From: Lachnospiraceae bacterium KGMB03038
GTDB taxonomy: Bacteria; Bacillota; Clostridia; Lachnospirales; Lachnospiraceae
Direction of reading: 5' to 3'
Assembly: GCA_007361935.1 (NCBI GenBank)
Contig: CP041667.1
Location: forward strand, 1,013,501-1,077,500
DNA length: 64,000 bases
The translations under genes and the position numbers were made by a program. A model generated the notes under the pieces. The model searched no databases and was not told the origin of the DNA. It saw nothing but the letters and a program-made list of their open reading frames with translations. Below are positions 27,601 to 34,794 of this stretch, piece by piece (position 1 is the stretch's first letter; every line of letters starts with the position of its first letter).

Positions 27601-30600
27601 CCATTTCCCAGCCGGGGCAGGGGAATCAAATTCCGGAGCAGGAAGTGCCGGCAACTGAGTATGAAATTACCTGGACCAAAGAAGAGGGAGACACCTGGAC
27701 TTATGAAATCCAGGGAGCCCAGGGAAGTGGTGAGCTGGAGCGCTACGCGCCTAACGGACGGCCCTGGCAGTACATTGTACGGGAGTATCTGGAGGATGGA
27801 AGCGTTTATCAGGTGACTCCAGTGGATGGAAGCGGAACAGCCGCCGGTCAGGTAACTGAGAAAAATCCAGACGGCACCACGGAGGGAACCAGCTGGATGA
27901 ATCCGCTGACCAATTCGATGGAGACGGCCGCGGTTTTCCGCAAGGAATGGCAGGATTCGGATGGAAATGAGATCACCGAGGATTATTTGGGAAATAAGAT
28001 CGAGATTGATTTCAAACTTCAGGTGGCGGAGGAGACCATTGGAACAGACGGAAGCGGGAATATCATCGGCAAGTGGTCAGATGCCTCAGAATATTTCAAG
28101 AAGAATTTGACTTCAGAGGATTATGGAAAGATTTTTGGATCAGGAGAAACACCCTACCAGTTTACCCAAACCTTACAGGGACGGGTTACAGATTCCATCT
28201 GGGGCAAGGGCGGAAGATTCCAAGATCTCCCTCGGAGTATTTTGAAAAAGGATGAAACAACGCGGACCAATCTGCTTTACCGGGTAGTAGAGAGTGAGCT
28301 CCGCTATGGATCGCAGGCTATCAACGTTGGGGTAATAGACAGTGATGATAACCGGACCTATACGTATGAATTTGGAGAGAGCCTGTTTTCGCCCGCTTAT
28401 GAATTGGGAGATAGTAATAATGCGGGAACTCAGACTCATATCAACCGGATTGGAAGCACCAGTTTTACGGTGACCAAAGAGTGGCAGGGAGACCGTGACA
28501 ATATCTACGGCACTCGGCCGGATACTGAAAGCGTGGGGGATGACTGGGAGACCATCTTTGTGATCCAGCGTACAACTACGCCGCGAGTCGAGAAAAACTG
28601 GAAGAATGTGACAGATGGAGTGGGGCAAGCGTTAATCGTCTACGTGACGGGAGCCAATGCAGACGAGAGTGCTTCTGTTACAGTCAGCGGCCTGCCCCAG
28701 CAGAATGAAAATGGAGAAACCTATTATTACCGTGCCAGAGAGCTGCAGCCTGCCGAGGATCGGTACATCGATGGAGAGGTAACCGATGAAGATATTGTGG
28801 CGGAGGATGGGACCTATCACGATGCTTATACGGCGTCTTATACGGATGATCTGGAGCATGGAACCGGTACGACTGCCGTAAACACACTGAAATCTACCAA
28901 GATTTACGCTGTGAAGAACTGGTATGGAAAAGAGAACACCTCCGTGACTTTGGAATTGCAATATTTAACAGAGAACGGCCAGTGGACCTCCTTCCCGACG
29001 GCGGCCAGTGTGACTCTGGACGGAACAACAGATCCAGATTCATCAACGCCCTGGTATGAATATGAAAGCTGGCAGGCGGTCTGGGAAGACGTGCCGAGCG
29101 TCTATCCGGGCAGTGCTCTTACAGAAGGAGGCAGGACCCAGTACCGGGTGGTGGAAAACACGCCGGATGGATATATCCAGATCAGTTCTGACACCCAGAC
29201 CAAGGAAGAGGGCGGACAGGAATATACGGAGTGGGTATTTACCAATGTGGCGTCCACGTCCCTGACGGTGACCAAGGCCTGGTATGAGATCGCCGCCGCC
29301 GATCAGCAGGCGGTAACGGTGGAACTGTGGCGGACTACGGGAACCATTGGAGACAGCGTCAGTGAGCCGGTAAAAGATGCGGATGGGGATGTCCAGACCC
29401 TGACATTGACAGCAGGAAATCAATGGACAGGAACTTTTTCGGACTTGCCTAAGTATGACGCGGACGGACAGCCTTATACCTATTACGCGGCAGAGACCAA
29501 GATCGGCGATGAACCCGCTGAGGACAGCGGATATCGGATCGTCTATACCTATGGCGGTTCAGCTGCTGACGGGTTTACTGCCTCTATCGCCAATATCGGC
29601 CGGATGGAAGTGACCGGTACCAAGACCTGGGTGGACAATGGGAATGCCTATGGCACCCGGCCGGATACCCTGGAACTGAAACTATACAGAAGTACGACCG
29701 GCGCGGATGGAAGCTGGGCAGAAGTAAGCGCCCAGACTCTGGCGGAAGAGGGAGCAGAGCTGATCTGGAGCAATACAGATACAGATGTCTGGACCTACCG
29801 CTATAGGAACCTTCCAGCGGCAGATGACGATGGTAATCCGTACCAGTATCGGGTGGAAGAAGTGACGCCAGAAACTGTGACTGAAGAAGATACCTACAAG
29901 GGAACCAGCGAAACTACAGCTGATGGAGCGAATTTCACCAATACTTTGACTGGCACGGTGGATATCCCTGTTTCCAAGATCTGGCAGGACGGAAGCGACG
30001 CGGATGGTGAGCGGCCAACGGAAGTGACACTGATCCTGTACGCGGACGGCGTGGAAAAGGAACGGATCACTTTGACGGCAGATAACGCGGACGCGGGCAA
30101 AGACCGGTGGAGCTATACGTTTACGGGGCTGGATAAATATGACAGTACTGGAAAACAGATCACCTACACGGTGGGAGAAGCGGCAGTTCCAGACGGCTAT
30201 GAGGCAAGTGCGGATCAAGGGTCTTATACCGTGACAAATGTACTTTTGACCTCTTTGTCTGTGCGTAAAGTCTGGGGCGGAGTGCCGGAAGAAGATCAGG
30301 AAGATGTAACGGTGGCCCTGTACCGCAGTATAGAAGGACAGGAGGAAGAAGCGGTAACCGATGGGCAGGGGAATGTGCTGACGCTGACGCTGACGGCCCA
30401 GGGGAACTGGACGGGAACCTTTACGGACATTCCAAGATTTGATGAGAATGGAAATCGATACAGCTATACAGTGAGAGAAATTTCCATTGGCGGAAGACCG
30501 GCAGAGGAGTCAGATTATATCATCCATATTGGTAAAGATAAAAATGGCGCGGTTGTTTCTAATATTGCCAAGACCTTCCTGACGGGGGTGAAGATCTGGC

Positions 30601-31289
30601 GGGATGAGCAGAACGCTTATGGGACCAGACCGGAGACGCTTAAGCTGACCTTGTGGCGGCAGATCGAAGGCGGAGAGAAAGAGCAGGCAGAAGCCACGCC
30701 AGTTTGGGATAATACAGACAGCGATACCTGGACCTACACCTTTGAGAACCTTCCGGTGACCGATGATGAAGGAAATCCATATACCTACTGGGTGACAGAA
30801 GAGGTTCCGGAAGAATACGAGCTGACACAGCAGGAAGGAAACCGGTTTGTCAATACTTTGAAAGACACCATTGATATTTCAGTAGAGAAACTCTGGACCG
30901 ATCAAAATAATATGCGGGGAATCCGTCCATCTTCCATTGAAGTGGCGCTCTATGCGGACGGTCAGGAAGTGGAACGGGCAGAACTATCCAGAGAGAATGG
31001 GTGGAGCCGTACGTTCCCGGAACTGGAAGAATACGATGAGACGGGAAGAAGGATCCAATATGAGGTCAAAGAAACACAAGTGCCGGATGGATATAAAGTG
31101 TCCTACAGCGGCGGAACTCAAGAAGGATTTATCATTGAGAATACCAGAGAAGATCTGGCTGGGGGAAGTCTGGCGAAGACAGGAGACGGGGCAAATCTGG
31201 CTGGGTATGCAGGGCTTATGCTGATCTCTGGAACTGTGTTCGCGGTAACAGTGACAGGAAAGAAACGAAAGAAAAAGGGAAACCGGTAA
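21621..31289 (+). CDS. Giant cell-wall-anchored protein with about 18 Cna-B-like repeats
   Basis: A 3222-residue uninterrupted protein. Residues 1-43 form a signal peptide (basic start, hydrophobic SILLVFVTILTLVP, likely cut after VYA). Residues about 45-420 are a unique acidic Thr/Glu-rich head. From about residue 700 to 3160 it is built of repeated Cna-B-type units, each opening with a K-x-W strand (AEKQWLDE, VTKEWVDG, VTKAWYE, VSKIWQDG, VEKLWTDQ) and holding a LPKYDxxGxxYxYxVxE motif; I count about 18 K-x-W starts. The C-terminus has a sortase signal variant LAKTG (3184-3188), a hydrophobic span and KKRKKKGNR. Cna-B domains usually carry Lys-Asn isopeptide bonds and act as stiff stalks, so this is probably an adhesin or matrix protein. 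No sortase gene is in the window. Confidence 0.9.
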   Translation: MKDVKRQGKVFLNKREKWKKRVLSILLVFVTILTLVPSSVYADGTQGEKATVDTGAAEDVDSAGGMEENTSETEKAGISIAWTPEAEEVKTGETGTVRLTAELEYGFAEGTEVQVEISLDAREAAALENVSDARIVKEEQGEGNAKLSFSLDDSRNALDSTLTFHTENDITAPFEIQITKDDIKVTATKNGNPIEAEVEKQGGTMKVAASFGWETAVTAKSEFVQWDGEKGTNGCFSWNMSSQNRAETGTILTKEQEVVFALTLPEGMEFPEGTYQVREEKGENKTILVGKMPVVGGLPEELEVAEVKRADVRTLALTLRRENTNGQEELSDLVTELTLFGGALEAEETFQPAQDTEITLVMKAEAVSLAGESYTSVKELTVSLPVVAEERTEEDGEAKTEGTQKRDREKTLAEERDGAFQIPDGATVSIQDYAQAITRQIYWSDNNDEADIRPEAGGYPEAALHFTVKAEDGTAVGTGILSESNMKELGLASMPIVDVVDRGGSHYEYAVTAGRLPSKITVTDIYGTPVSYTVEWKAVPEEVDGYALAVVTEENKDNYPSISDREDPEGWYYMLETDFSFKIDLHCGEVEADTQKIQDRLMEQFALNLSYGSKNETYDLDAIGKDNFAVEKIEATDNDTLWEGTISGLWKYNLDGSLIYATVSEEDKDGRLDVPGSVILEEGDYFAISYDNSAASNYGAVKDCIHDGGTLDLTLAGETEYQAEKQWLDEEDSQRPAGELQLWRYRKGASYTTAAAVRDTDNNILTLDLNGNTEQKITFSDLPKYDAEGYEYIYVVREYLDGSTAEGGTADSYTQVFGKVTENEDGTFTVSDIGEDGTAYKDRPSGNTYLYDGGTLSNRITGTVSAEAVKIWKASAFQAEFEDVSVELTLMCRPAGEEDMSWIEAQKDGKPVKEVMEGFTAETLATTSVDAFMPEYDSLGRKLEYQWIETGVYQGNGGENLLENERFTLEQDGREILYQSEQKMTVTEEGQSQTVITNSIANTIDYEVEKIWENMDPGESVQFSLYRILSGEALTEDSKPVATFTLDGKADPDKVLVNETEKIYCQEMEPWKAEVTGLPEYDEDGREYEYILLENSGGTEYTPTYTTTRDPETRDYYTEVVNAPGEGNRITVRKDWIDDSDILHRETVAIGIYVRKTNERISGVTLEGDVWQAQAGIGQYEVDDVYILEETVGGEKIPLRETEKDEDQYEPECPVFYTADAETCTEIRYETDHHRYEATYHEAIEIAGETIYSVTNRRLGNVDLTVTKEWVDGDGERREEIQTELEELKEESHGGLSLNLRLTFADSVDSEGSGYKIDYENDYVTIGNRDDQVPIMRPVKEEGGLTGDDREKGSAIVPIELSEDSFTCYFWNLPKYDQNGSVVRYSVEEVWLNEEGQEVTLEEMSQKYPDLYALVAEYSSGYQETFVTSDLHDVDTQTVTVTNKLTGTKEVRWHKQWNDMYNYDSGLRPDIYLDIYTVKREKGDGGVPEKKIELYRANYKWEYSEDASDSGESSEDGTYDKQRHWHAVLSGLPKYDAYGYEIIYYAVEHTLVNASDFDYTDTVYSIERSGNLEKIGTVNQLTDPTALDDGDAIAIPDEELDPFAEQTYALREEGTFTNNLSGTASVTGRKLWENLPSGYPREDMPDIRFRLEQYVAVNPWNQDQDDNDDGLVLIDDECAVLTVTDWTSVYKNGSYTFQIDYEGENVMEVEEETGEVSFGPANESAAELPRYDALGSLYIYRLVEDKIIWDEDITDPDLDIDDVYTKEDGSNTYLVSNAYEGKKGALSYQKYLYLPTDENGTVESFPAVLFRLVRTYTKGADEDGNKIQSDPEVAETITWTSAQVKEAVEKEGEDFDGLIQHTFTIEDQEIYAPNGSEYQYYICEVKTYLNDYNTWVKADDIKEAELALTMKEKPSEPELQEGEKRIPVAIKLTQNQADGKGATEENLPICATFINQRTEDPAAVTLQGEKIWEDYSNAFETRPEDVELKVFRLAISQPGQGNQIPEQEVPATEYEITWTKEEGDTWTYEIQGAQGSGELERYAPNGRPWQYIVREYLEDGSVYQVTPVDGSGTAAGQVTEKNPDGTTEGTSWMNPLTNSMETAAVFRKEWQDSDGNEITEDYLGNKIEIDFKLQVAEETIGTDGSGNIIGKWSDASEYFKKNLTSEDYGKIFGSGETPYQFTQTLQGRVTDSIWGKGGRFQDLPRSILKKDETTRTNLLYRVVESELRYGSQAINVGVIDSDDNRTYTYEFGESLFSPAYELGDSNNAGTQTHINRIGSTSFTVTKEWQGDRDNIYGTRPDTESVGDDWETIFVIQRTTTPRVEKNWKNVTDGVGQALIVYVTGANADESASVTVSGLPQQNENGETYYYRARELQPAEDRYIDGEVTDEDIVAEDGTYHDAYTASYTDDLEHGTGTTAVNTLKSTKIYAVKNWYGKENTSVTLELQYLTENGQWTSFPTAASVTLDGTTDPDSSTPWYEYESWQAVWEDVPSVYPGSALTEGGRTQYRVVENTPDGYIQISSDTQTKEEGGQEYTEWVFTNVASTSLTVTKAWYEIAAADQQAVTVELWRTTGTIGDSVSEPVKDADGDVQTLTLTAGNQWTGTFSDLPKYDADGQPYTYYAAETKIGDEPAEDSGYRIVYTYGGSAADGFTASIANIGRMEVTGTKTWVDNGNAYGTRPDTLELKLYRSTTGADGSWAEVSAQTLAEEGAELIWSNTDTDVWTYRYRNLPAADDDGNPYQYRVEEVTPETVTEEDTYKGTSETTADGANFTNTLTGTVDIPVSKIWQDGSDADGERPTEVTLILYADGVEKERITLTADNADAGKDRWSYTFTGLDKYDSTGKQITYTVGEAAVPDGYEASADQGSYTVTNVLLTSLSVRKVWGGVPEEDQEDVTVALYRSIEGQEEEAVTDGQGNVLTLTLTAQGNWTGTFTDIPRFDENGNRYSYTVREISIGGRPAEESDYIIHIGKDKNGAVVSNIAKTFLTGVKIWRDEQNAYGTRPETLKLTLWRQIEGGEKEQAEATPVWDNTDSDTWTYTFENLPVTDDEGNPYTYWVTEEVPEEYELTQQEGNRFVNTLKDTIDISVEKLWTDQNNMRGIRPSSIEVALYADGQEVERAELSRENGWSRTFPELEEYDETGRRIQYEVKETQVPDGYKVSYSGGTQEGFIIENTREDLAGGSLAKTGDGANLAGYAGLMLISGTVFAVTVTGKKRKKKGNR

Positions 31290-31317
31290 ATCCTGAGGAA
31301 TGAGTATAAAAAAGAGC

Positions 31318-31358
31318 GCGAAAGGGCCGGACGCATATAAGCGTCATGGCCCTTTCGC
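31318..31358. other. Long hairpin after the giant surface-protein gene
   Basis: GCGAAAGGGCC (31318-31328) pairs with GGCCCTTTCGC (31348-31358), with an inner GACGC/GCGTC stem. There is no T-run on the plus side; on the minus strand the stem is followed by GCTCTTTTTTATAC, which looks like a terminator in the reverse direction. No minus-strand gene ends here, so its role is unclear; it may still end or protect the long mRNA. Confidence 0.6.
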
Positions 31359-31417
31359 CATTGGTGTGGATGCCTGGCACGAATTGTCAAGAGGAATTCC
31401 CATTTCAAGAGTTGCCC

Positions 31418-31446
31418 TTGTAAACAAGAAATTCTGTAGTTATAAT
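31418..31446 (+). promoter_or_regulatory. Promoter for the NiaR-type regulator
   Basis: TTGTAA (31418-31423), 17-base spacer, TATAAT (31441-31446), about 54 bases before the start codon. Confidence 0.75.
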
Positions 31447-31499
31447 AGAACAATACCGGGAACGGAGACGACCAGAAAATCGCGGAGGTGAAAGAAGCT

Positions 31500-32012
31500 A
31501 TGACGGGAGAGGAAAGGCGGGAGGATATCCTTGCCAGGATCGGGCAAAGCGGCCGGCCGCTGGCGGCGAGAGCCCTGGCGGATCTCTATGGGGTCAGCAG
31601 ACAAGTGATCGTTCAGGATATCGCCTTGATCCGAGCGGCCGGACATGAAATCTTATCTACCAATAGAGGATATCTTCTGCAGGAGGAAAAGAAGGCCAGG
31701 AGAGTCTTCAAAGTATGCCATACAGACGAGCAGCTGGAAGAAGAACTGTGCGCCATCGTAGATCTGGGCGGCTGTGTGGAAAATGTAGTGGTACATCACA
31801 AAGTGTATGGGAAGCTGGAAGCCCATTTGGGGGTGGACTCCAGAAGAAGGGTCCGGGAATTCTTAGAAGAACTCCAAAGCGGCAAATCCAGTCCTTTGAA
31901 GAATATCACATCTGGATACCATGACCACGAAGTCCGGGCTGACCAGGAGAGAACGCTGGATATGATCGAGAACATGCTGCGGGAAAAAGGGTTTCTTGCA
32001 GAAAATGAATAG
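31500..32012 (+). CDS. niaR: NiaR-type transcriptional repressor (HTH_11 + 3H domain)
   Basis: A 170-residue regulator. Residues about 5-60 form a winged helix (LAARALADLYGVSRQVIVQDIALIRAAGHEILSTNRGYLL), very typical of HTH_11 proteins. The rest is a 3H domain with the expected histidines (VVVHHKVYGKLEAHL and GYHDHEV), which bind metal and niacin in characterised NiaR proteins. The family represses NAD-salvage and niacin-uptake genes. The ATG at 31500 is chosen because GGAGGT (31484-31489) sits 10 bases upstream; the GTG at 31488 lies within that site. No NAD gene is adjacent, so targets are elsewhere. Confidence 0.85.
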   Translation: MTGEERREDILARIGQSGRPLAARALADLYGVSRQVIVQDIALIRAAGHEILSTNRGYLLQEEKKARRVFKVCHTDEQLEEELCAIVDLGGCVENVVVHHKVYGKLEAHLGVDSRRRVREFLEELQSGKSSPLKNITSGYHDHEVRADQERTLDMIENMLREKGFLAENE

Positions 32013-32015
32013 AGA

Positions 32016-32044
32016 TTTCATTTTCCGCGAAAAGGCGGTATAAT
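32016..32044 (+). promoter_or_regulatory. Promoter for the cytidylate kinase-like gene
   Basis: TTTCAT (32016-32021), 17-base spacer, TATAAT (32039-32044). The -10 is perfect, the -35 weak. Confidence 0.55.
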
Positions 32045-32096
32045 AGAAGCAGGAAAACCCAGAACGAGCATTGCGGCCAGTAAAGGAGGGATCCAC

Positions 32097-32711
32097 ATGG
32101 CTGAGCATAAGATCATTACTATTGGGAGACAATTTGGAAGCGGAGGACATGAGATCGGAAATTCTCTGGCTACGAGACTGGATATCCCGCTCTATGACAA
32201 CAATCTTGTCAGAATGGTGGCGGAGAAACTGGATATCAGGGAGGAGACGGCGCAGGCCGTGGATGAGACTACTTTGAACAGCTTCCTGGAGGGGTATGTT
32301 CTTGCGCCCATCGAGCGGTCTGGAAATACGGCGGCTGAATATACCCAGCCTTTGAATGAACAAGTCTATGGATTACAGTCGGAAATCATCCGAAAATTGG
32401 CGCGGAGAGGCCCCTGCGTCATTGTAGGGCGCTGCGGCGATTATGTTTTGAGGGACTGGCCGGGACTGATCAATGTCTTTATCTGCGCCGGGAAAGAAGA
32501 CCGGATCAAAAGGATTGCCAAGCGCTATGATTTATCAGAGAAAAAAGCGGCGGAAAAGATCAAGAAGATAGACCGGGAGCGCAGGTACTACTACGAGTCT
32601 CACACGGGAATGGAGTGGGGCAGTATAGAAGCGCATCAGGTACTTCTGAATGTGAGCAGACTTGGAATGGAAGGGACTGTAGATCTTTTGGAGCGGATGT
32701 ACCTGGCTTAG
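32097..32711 (+). CDS. Cytidylate kinase-like family protein
   Basis: A 204-residue P-loop protein of the Cytidylate_kin2 type common in Clostridia. It starts IITIGRQFGSGGHEIGNSLATRLDIPLYD, where GRQFGSGGHEIG replaces a classic Walker A, followed by a lid and base-binding region different from true CMP kinase, and a conserved VIVGRCGDYVL strand. Family members are predicted nucleotide or small-molecule kinases, with no confirmed substrate known to me. Ribosome site AAAGGAGG with 7-base spacing. It precedes the ArsP_2-like gene by 54 bases and may share its transcript. Confidence 0.85.
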   Translation: MAEHKIITIGRQFGSGGHEIGNSLATRLDIPLYDNNLVRMVAEKLDIREETAQAVDETTLNSFLEGYVLAPIERSGNTAAEYTQPLNEQVYGLQSEIIRKLARRGPCVIVGRCGDYVLRDWPGLINVFICAGKEDRIKRIAKRYDLSEKKAAEKIKKIDRERRYYYESHTGMEWGSIEAHQVLLNVSRLGMEGTVDLLERMYLA

Positions 32712-32765
32712 CGGCTTTTGAAAAATGATTTGACAGAAGAAGGGATAGAAAGAGGACAAAAACGG

Positions 32766-33617
32766 ATGGACTTACTGAGAGAAGCTTTTTTACATGCGGG
32801 AGAGGACTGCCTGCGGATGCTCCCATTTTTATTTGCGGCGTTTCTGCTGATTGAGGCGCTGGAGCATCATGGATCACGGAAGATTGCCAAGGTTCTGGCA
32901 AAAGTGGGGAAGGCAGGCCCGGTGGCGGGCGCACTGGCGGGATGTATCCCCCAGTGCGGTTTTTCGGTCCTGGCGGCAAATCTATACGCGGGAGGAGTCA
33001 TTTCAGCCGGGACGCTGATTGCTGTATTTGCCGCGACTTCTGACGAAGCAGTCCTGATCCTGATGGGAAATCCGGAAAGCGCGGGAACGGTTTTGCCCCT
33101 GCTGGCAGGAAAAGTGATCATCGGGATGGCGGCGGGGTATCTGACAGATATCCTTTTAAAACGGTATATCGAGAAACCAAAGGAGACGAGGGAGATCTGC
33201 CATCACTGCGGCTGCCATGAAGAGGGAGCGGGGCTTTTGCGGCCGGCGCTGAATCATACGGTACGGATTTTTGTATACCTTTTTCTGTTTACTGTTATTT
33301 TAAATCTGTGCATTGATTTCTTCGGTATTCGTCAGCTTTCAGCGTTTCTGCTGGGGGATACTCCGATCCAGCCTCTGATCGCGGCGGTGATCGGGCTGAT
33401 TCCTAACTGTGCGGCGTCAGTGATGCTGACGCAGCTTTACTTAAGCGGAGCGATTTCATTTGCCTCCGCAATGGCGGGATTATGCACGGGGGCAGGAATC
33501 GGTCTTGTTGTTTTGTTTAAGATGAACGAAAATAGGAAGGAAAATCTAAAAATTCTTCTTCTTTTGCTGCTGACAGGCGCCGCTGCGGGAATGATTTTGG
33601 AATTGTTGAATTTTTGA
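32766..33617 (+). CDS. Putative heavy-metal/arsenic efflux membrane protein (ArsP_2 type)
   Basis: About 283 residues with 8-10 hydrophobic segments in two similar halves. Each half has a Pro-x-Cys motif: AGCIPQCGFSVLAANLYAGG near residue 65 and GLIPNCAASVMLTQLYLSGA near residue 220, the hallmark of the 10TM exporter family ArsP_2. A His/Cys loop (CHHCGCHEEG) between the halves could bind metal. It is inferred to export a metal or metalloid; substrate unknown (some annotations call this family putative manganese transporters). The ATG at 32766 has AGAGGAC upstream; an in-frame TTG at 32718 has no ribosome site. Confidence 0.8.
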   Translation: MDLLREAFLHAGEDCLRMLPFLFAAFLLIEALEHHGSRKIAKVLAKVGKAGPVAGALAGCIPQCGFSVLAANLYAGGVISAGTLIAVFAATSDEAVLILMGNPESAGTVLPLLAGKVIIGMAAGYLTDILLKRYIEKPKETREICHHCGCHEEGAGLLRPALNHTVRIFVYLFLFTVILNLCIDFFGIRQLSAFLLGDTPIQPLIAAVIGLIPNCAASVMLTQLYLSGAISFASAMAGLCTGAGIGLVVLFKMNENRKENLKILLLLLLTGAAAGMILELLNF

Positions 33618-33677
33618 CGAAATTATGAAGAAAAACAGCCGGTTTCCGGGCAAAATCATGGAATTTAAGGCGGAAAG

Positions 33678-33705
33678 TTGCATTTTGACCGAAAGGTGCT
33701 ATAAT
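33678..33705 (+). promoter_or_regulatory. Promoter for the DUF6465-like gene
   Basis: TTGCAT (33678-33683), 16-base spacer, TATAAT (33700-33705) with TGC just before it (extended -10). Confidence 0.75.
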
Positions 33706-33753
33706 AGTTCACAGCTAAAGCAGATAGCTTTAGAGGATTGAGGAGGAAATATC

Positions 33754-34152
33754 ATGGCAACAAAAAAAGCAACATCAGAAGCAAAGAAAGCCGGCACTGT
33801 CAATACATCCTCAGCAAAGACAGAAACAATCAAGACAGAAACCCAGCAAAAGGCAGCGAAAGCTGAACCGGCTAAGACTTCTACTACAGAGAAAGCGGCA
33901 AAGACAACAACAGCGAAGAAGACGGCAGCAAAAAGGACGTCTGCGAAGAAGGACATAAAAGTAAAGGCAATCGTAGAGTATTATGGAAAGCAAGTAGAGG
34001 AAAAGGACATGATCGCCAGTGTAAAGAAGGCGTGGACAAAGTCCGGCAGGAAAGTAGGCGAGATCAAGACCATCGATCTCTACATAAAACCGGAAGAAGG
34101 AGCCGTTTATTATGTGATCAACGGCATCGATACTGGAGCGGTTGCGTTCTAA
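33754..34152 (+). CDS. DUF6465-like small protein with Lys/Ala/Thr-rich tail
   Basis: A 132-residue protein. Residues 1-65 are low-complexity Lys/Ala/Thr (KKATSEAKK, AAKTTTAKKTAAKR), reminiscent of histone H1-like tails; residues about 66-132 form a compact conserved domain (IVEYYGKQVEEKDMIASVKKAWTKSG... VYYVINGIDTGAVAF). This two-part layout matches DUF6465 proteins that are frequent in Lachnospiraceae. Function is unknown; the basic tail suggests nucleic-acid or polyanion binding. Strong promoter and ribosome site (GAGGAGG) suggest good expression. The DUF name is from recall, not a search. Confidence 0.78.
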   Translation: MATKKATSEAKKAGTVNTSSAKTETIKTETQQKAAKAEPAKTSTTEKAAKTTTAKKTAAKRTSAKKDIKVKAIVEYYGKQVEEKDMIASVKKAWTKSGRKVGEIKTIDLYIKPEEGAVYYVINGIDTGAVAF

Positions 34153-34164
34153 CAGACAAAAGAG

Positions 34165-34217
34165 AAAAGGGCGTGTTTCCTAGAGAAGTTGGATTTTCAA
34201 AAGGACGCGCCTTTTTT
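34165..34217 (+). terminator. Likely terminator after the DUF6465-like gene
   Basis: GGCGTG (34170-34175) can pair with CGCGCC (34206-34211), extended by flanking A/T pairs, followed by TTTTTT. The loop is long (about 30 bases), so it is weaker than the others. Confidence 0.6.
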
Positions 34218-34266
34218 GTTGCGGTGGATGATGAGTCTGAAAATTAAAAAATAATTTAAAAAAATA

Positions 34267-34295
34267 TTGACAAATTTAAAAATGAGTGATAGTAT
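34267..34295 (+). promoter_or_regulatory. Orphan promoter in the AT-rich gene-poor region
   Basis: TTGACA (34267-34272), exact 17-base spacer, TAGTAT (34290-34295). No recognised gene follows for 550 bases, so it would drive a short RNA or the tiny ORFs listed below. Confidence 0.6.
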
Positions 34296-34405
34296 TACGA
34301 TATAAACAACAAAGCACATTAAAAAACAGATAAAACATTTGTTGAAGGTGTGGTTGTTGTTCATTTGAAAACCATCTGTAAAATAAAACTTTAAAAAGAG
34401 CGGAC

Positions 34406-34576
34406 TTGATCGAAAAGCAATATTTTCTATTCAGAAAGCGGGATCTTTATAATCAGGTTCAAGATAAGTGGATCAAAAAGGAAGATTTCGGTGAAGGAAT
34501 AGCGGTATTGGCGGAAGACAGGAACTGGTCTCTGAAAGAAGCAAAGGACTACGGACGGTGTTCAGAAATAGTTTAA
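34406..34576 (+). CDS. Possible small ORF or gene remnant (TTG start, 56 aa)
   Basis: An open frame from TTG at 34406 to TAA at 34576, preceded by AAAAAGAG. The peptide (LIEKQYFLFRKRDLYNQV... ending YGRCSEIV) is charged with two Trp and has normal-looking amino-acid use, unlike random AT-rich sequence. I do not recognise it. It may be a real small protein or the C-terminal remnant of a decayed gene, since the frame is open only from 34382 and has no ATG. Confidence 0.3.
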   Translation: MIEKQYFLFRKRDLYNQVQDKWIKKEDFGEGIAVLAEDRNWSLKEAKDYGRCSEIV

Positions 34577-34587
34577 GAAAGGAAGGT

Positions 34588-34665
34588 ATGGACCACCAAA
34601 AAATTAAACTATGCAGCCGGTTGAAAACCGGGGAAAAATTACCAAAAGGAAGAGGTAAAAAATGA
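34588..34665 (+). CDS. Possible 25-residue basic peptide ORF
   Basis: ATG at 34588 with a strong AAAGGAAGG ribosome site, ending TGA at 34665. The product starts MDHQKIKLCSRLK and ends GRGKK, basic. A hairpin (CCGGTT/AACCGG, 34617-34631) lies inside. The stop overlaps ATGATTGAAGAATCAAGGTGA, a 6-codon frame behind GGAAGAGG. Such short, well-initiated frames can be leader peptides or small proteins; nothing proves translation. Confidence 0.3.
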   Translation: MDHQKIKLCSRLKTGEKLPKGRGKK

Positions 34666-34682
34666 TTGAAGAATCAAGGTGA

Positions 34683-34721
34683 GGATGGGTATCATTTATA
34701 TTATATATTTGATGCCCATCC
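34683..34721 (+). terminator. Stem-loop ending the orphan transcript
   Basis: GGATGGGTATCA (34683-34694) pairs with TGATGCCCATCC (34710-34721, one wobble) around a 15-base AT loop; the tail TTACTGTTT is only a moderate U-tract. It would end an RNA of about 420 bases begun at the orphan promoter. Confidence 0.5.
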
Positions 34722-34765
34722 TTACTGTTTACTGTGGGGAAAATAGGAAACAATATTTTTAGAAC

Positions 34766-34794
34766 TTAACAGAATGAGGGAAAGATGCTATAAT
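34766..34794 (+). promoter_or_regulatory. Promoter for the 34852 membrane-protein gene
   Basis: TTAACA (34766-34771), 17-base spacer, TATAAT (34789-34794) with TGC before it. Confidence 0.75.
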
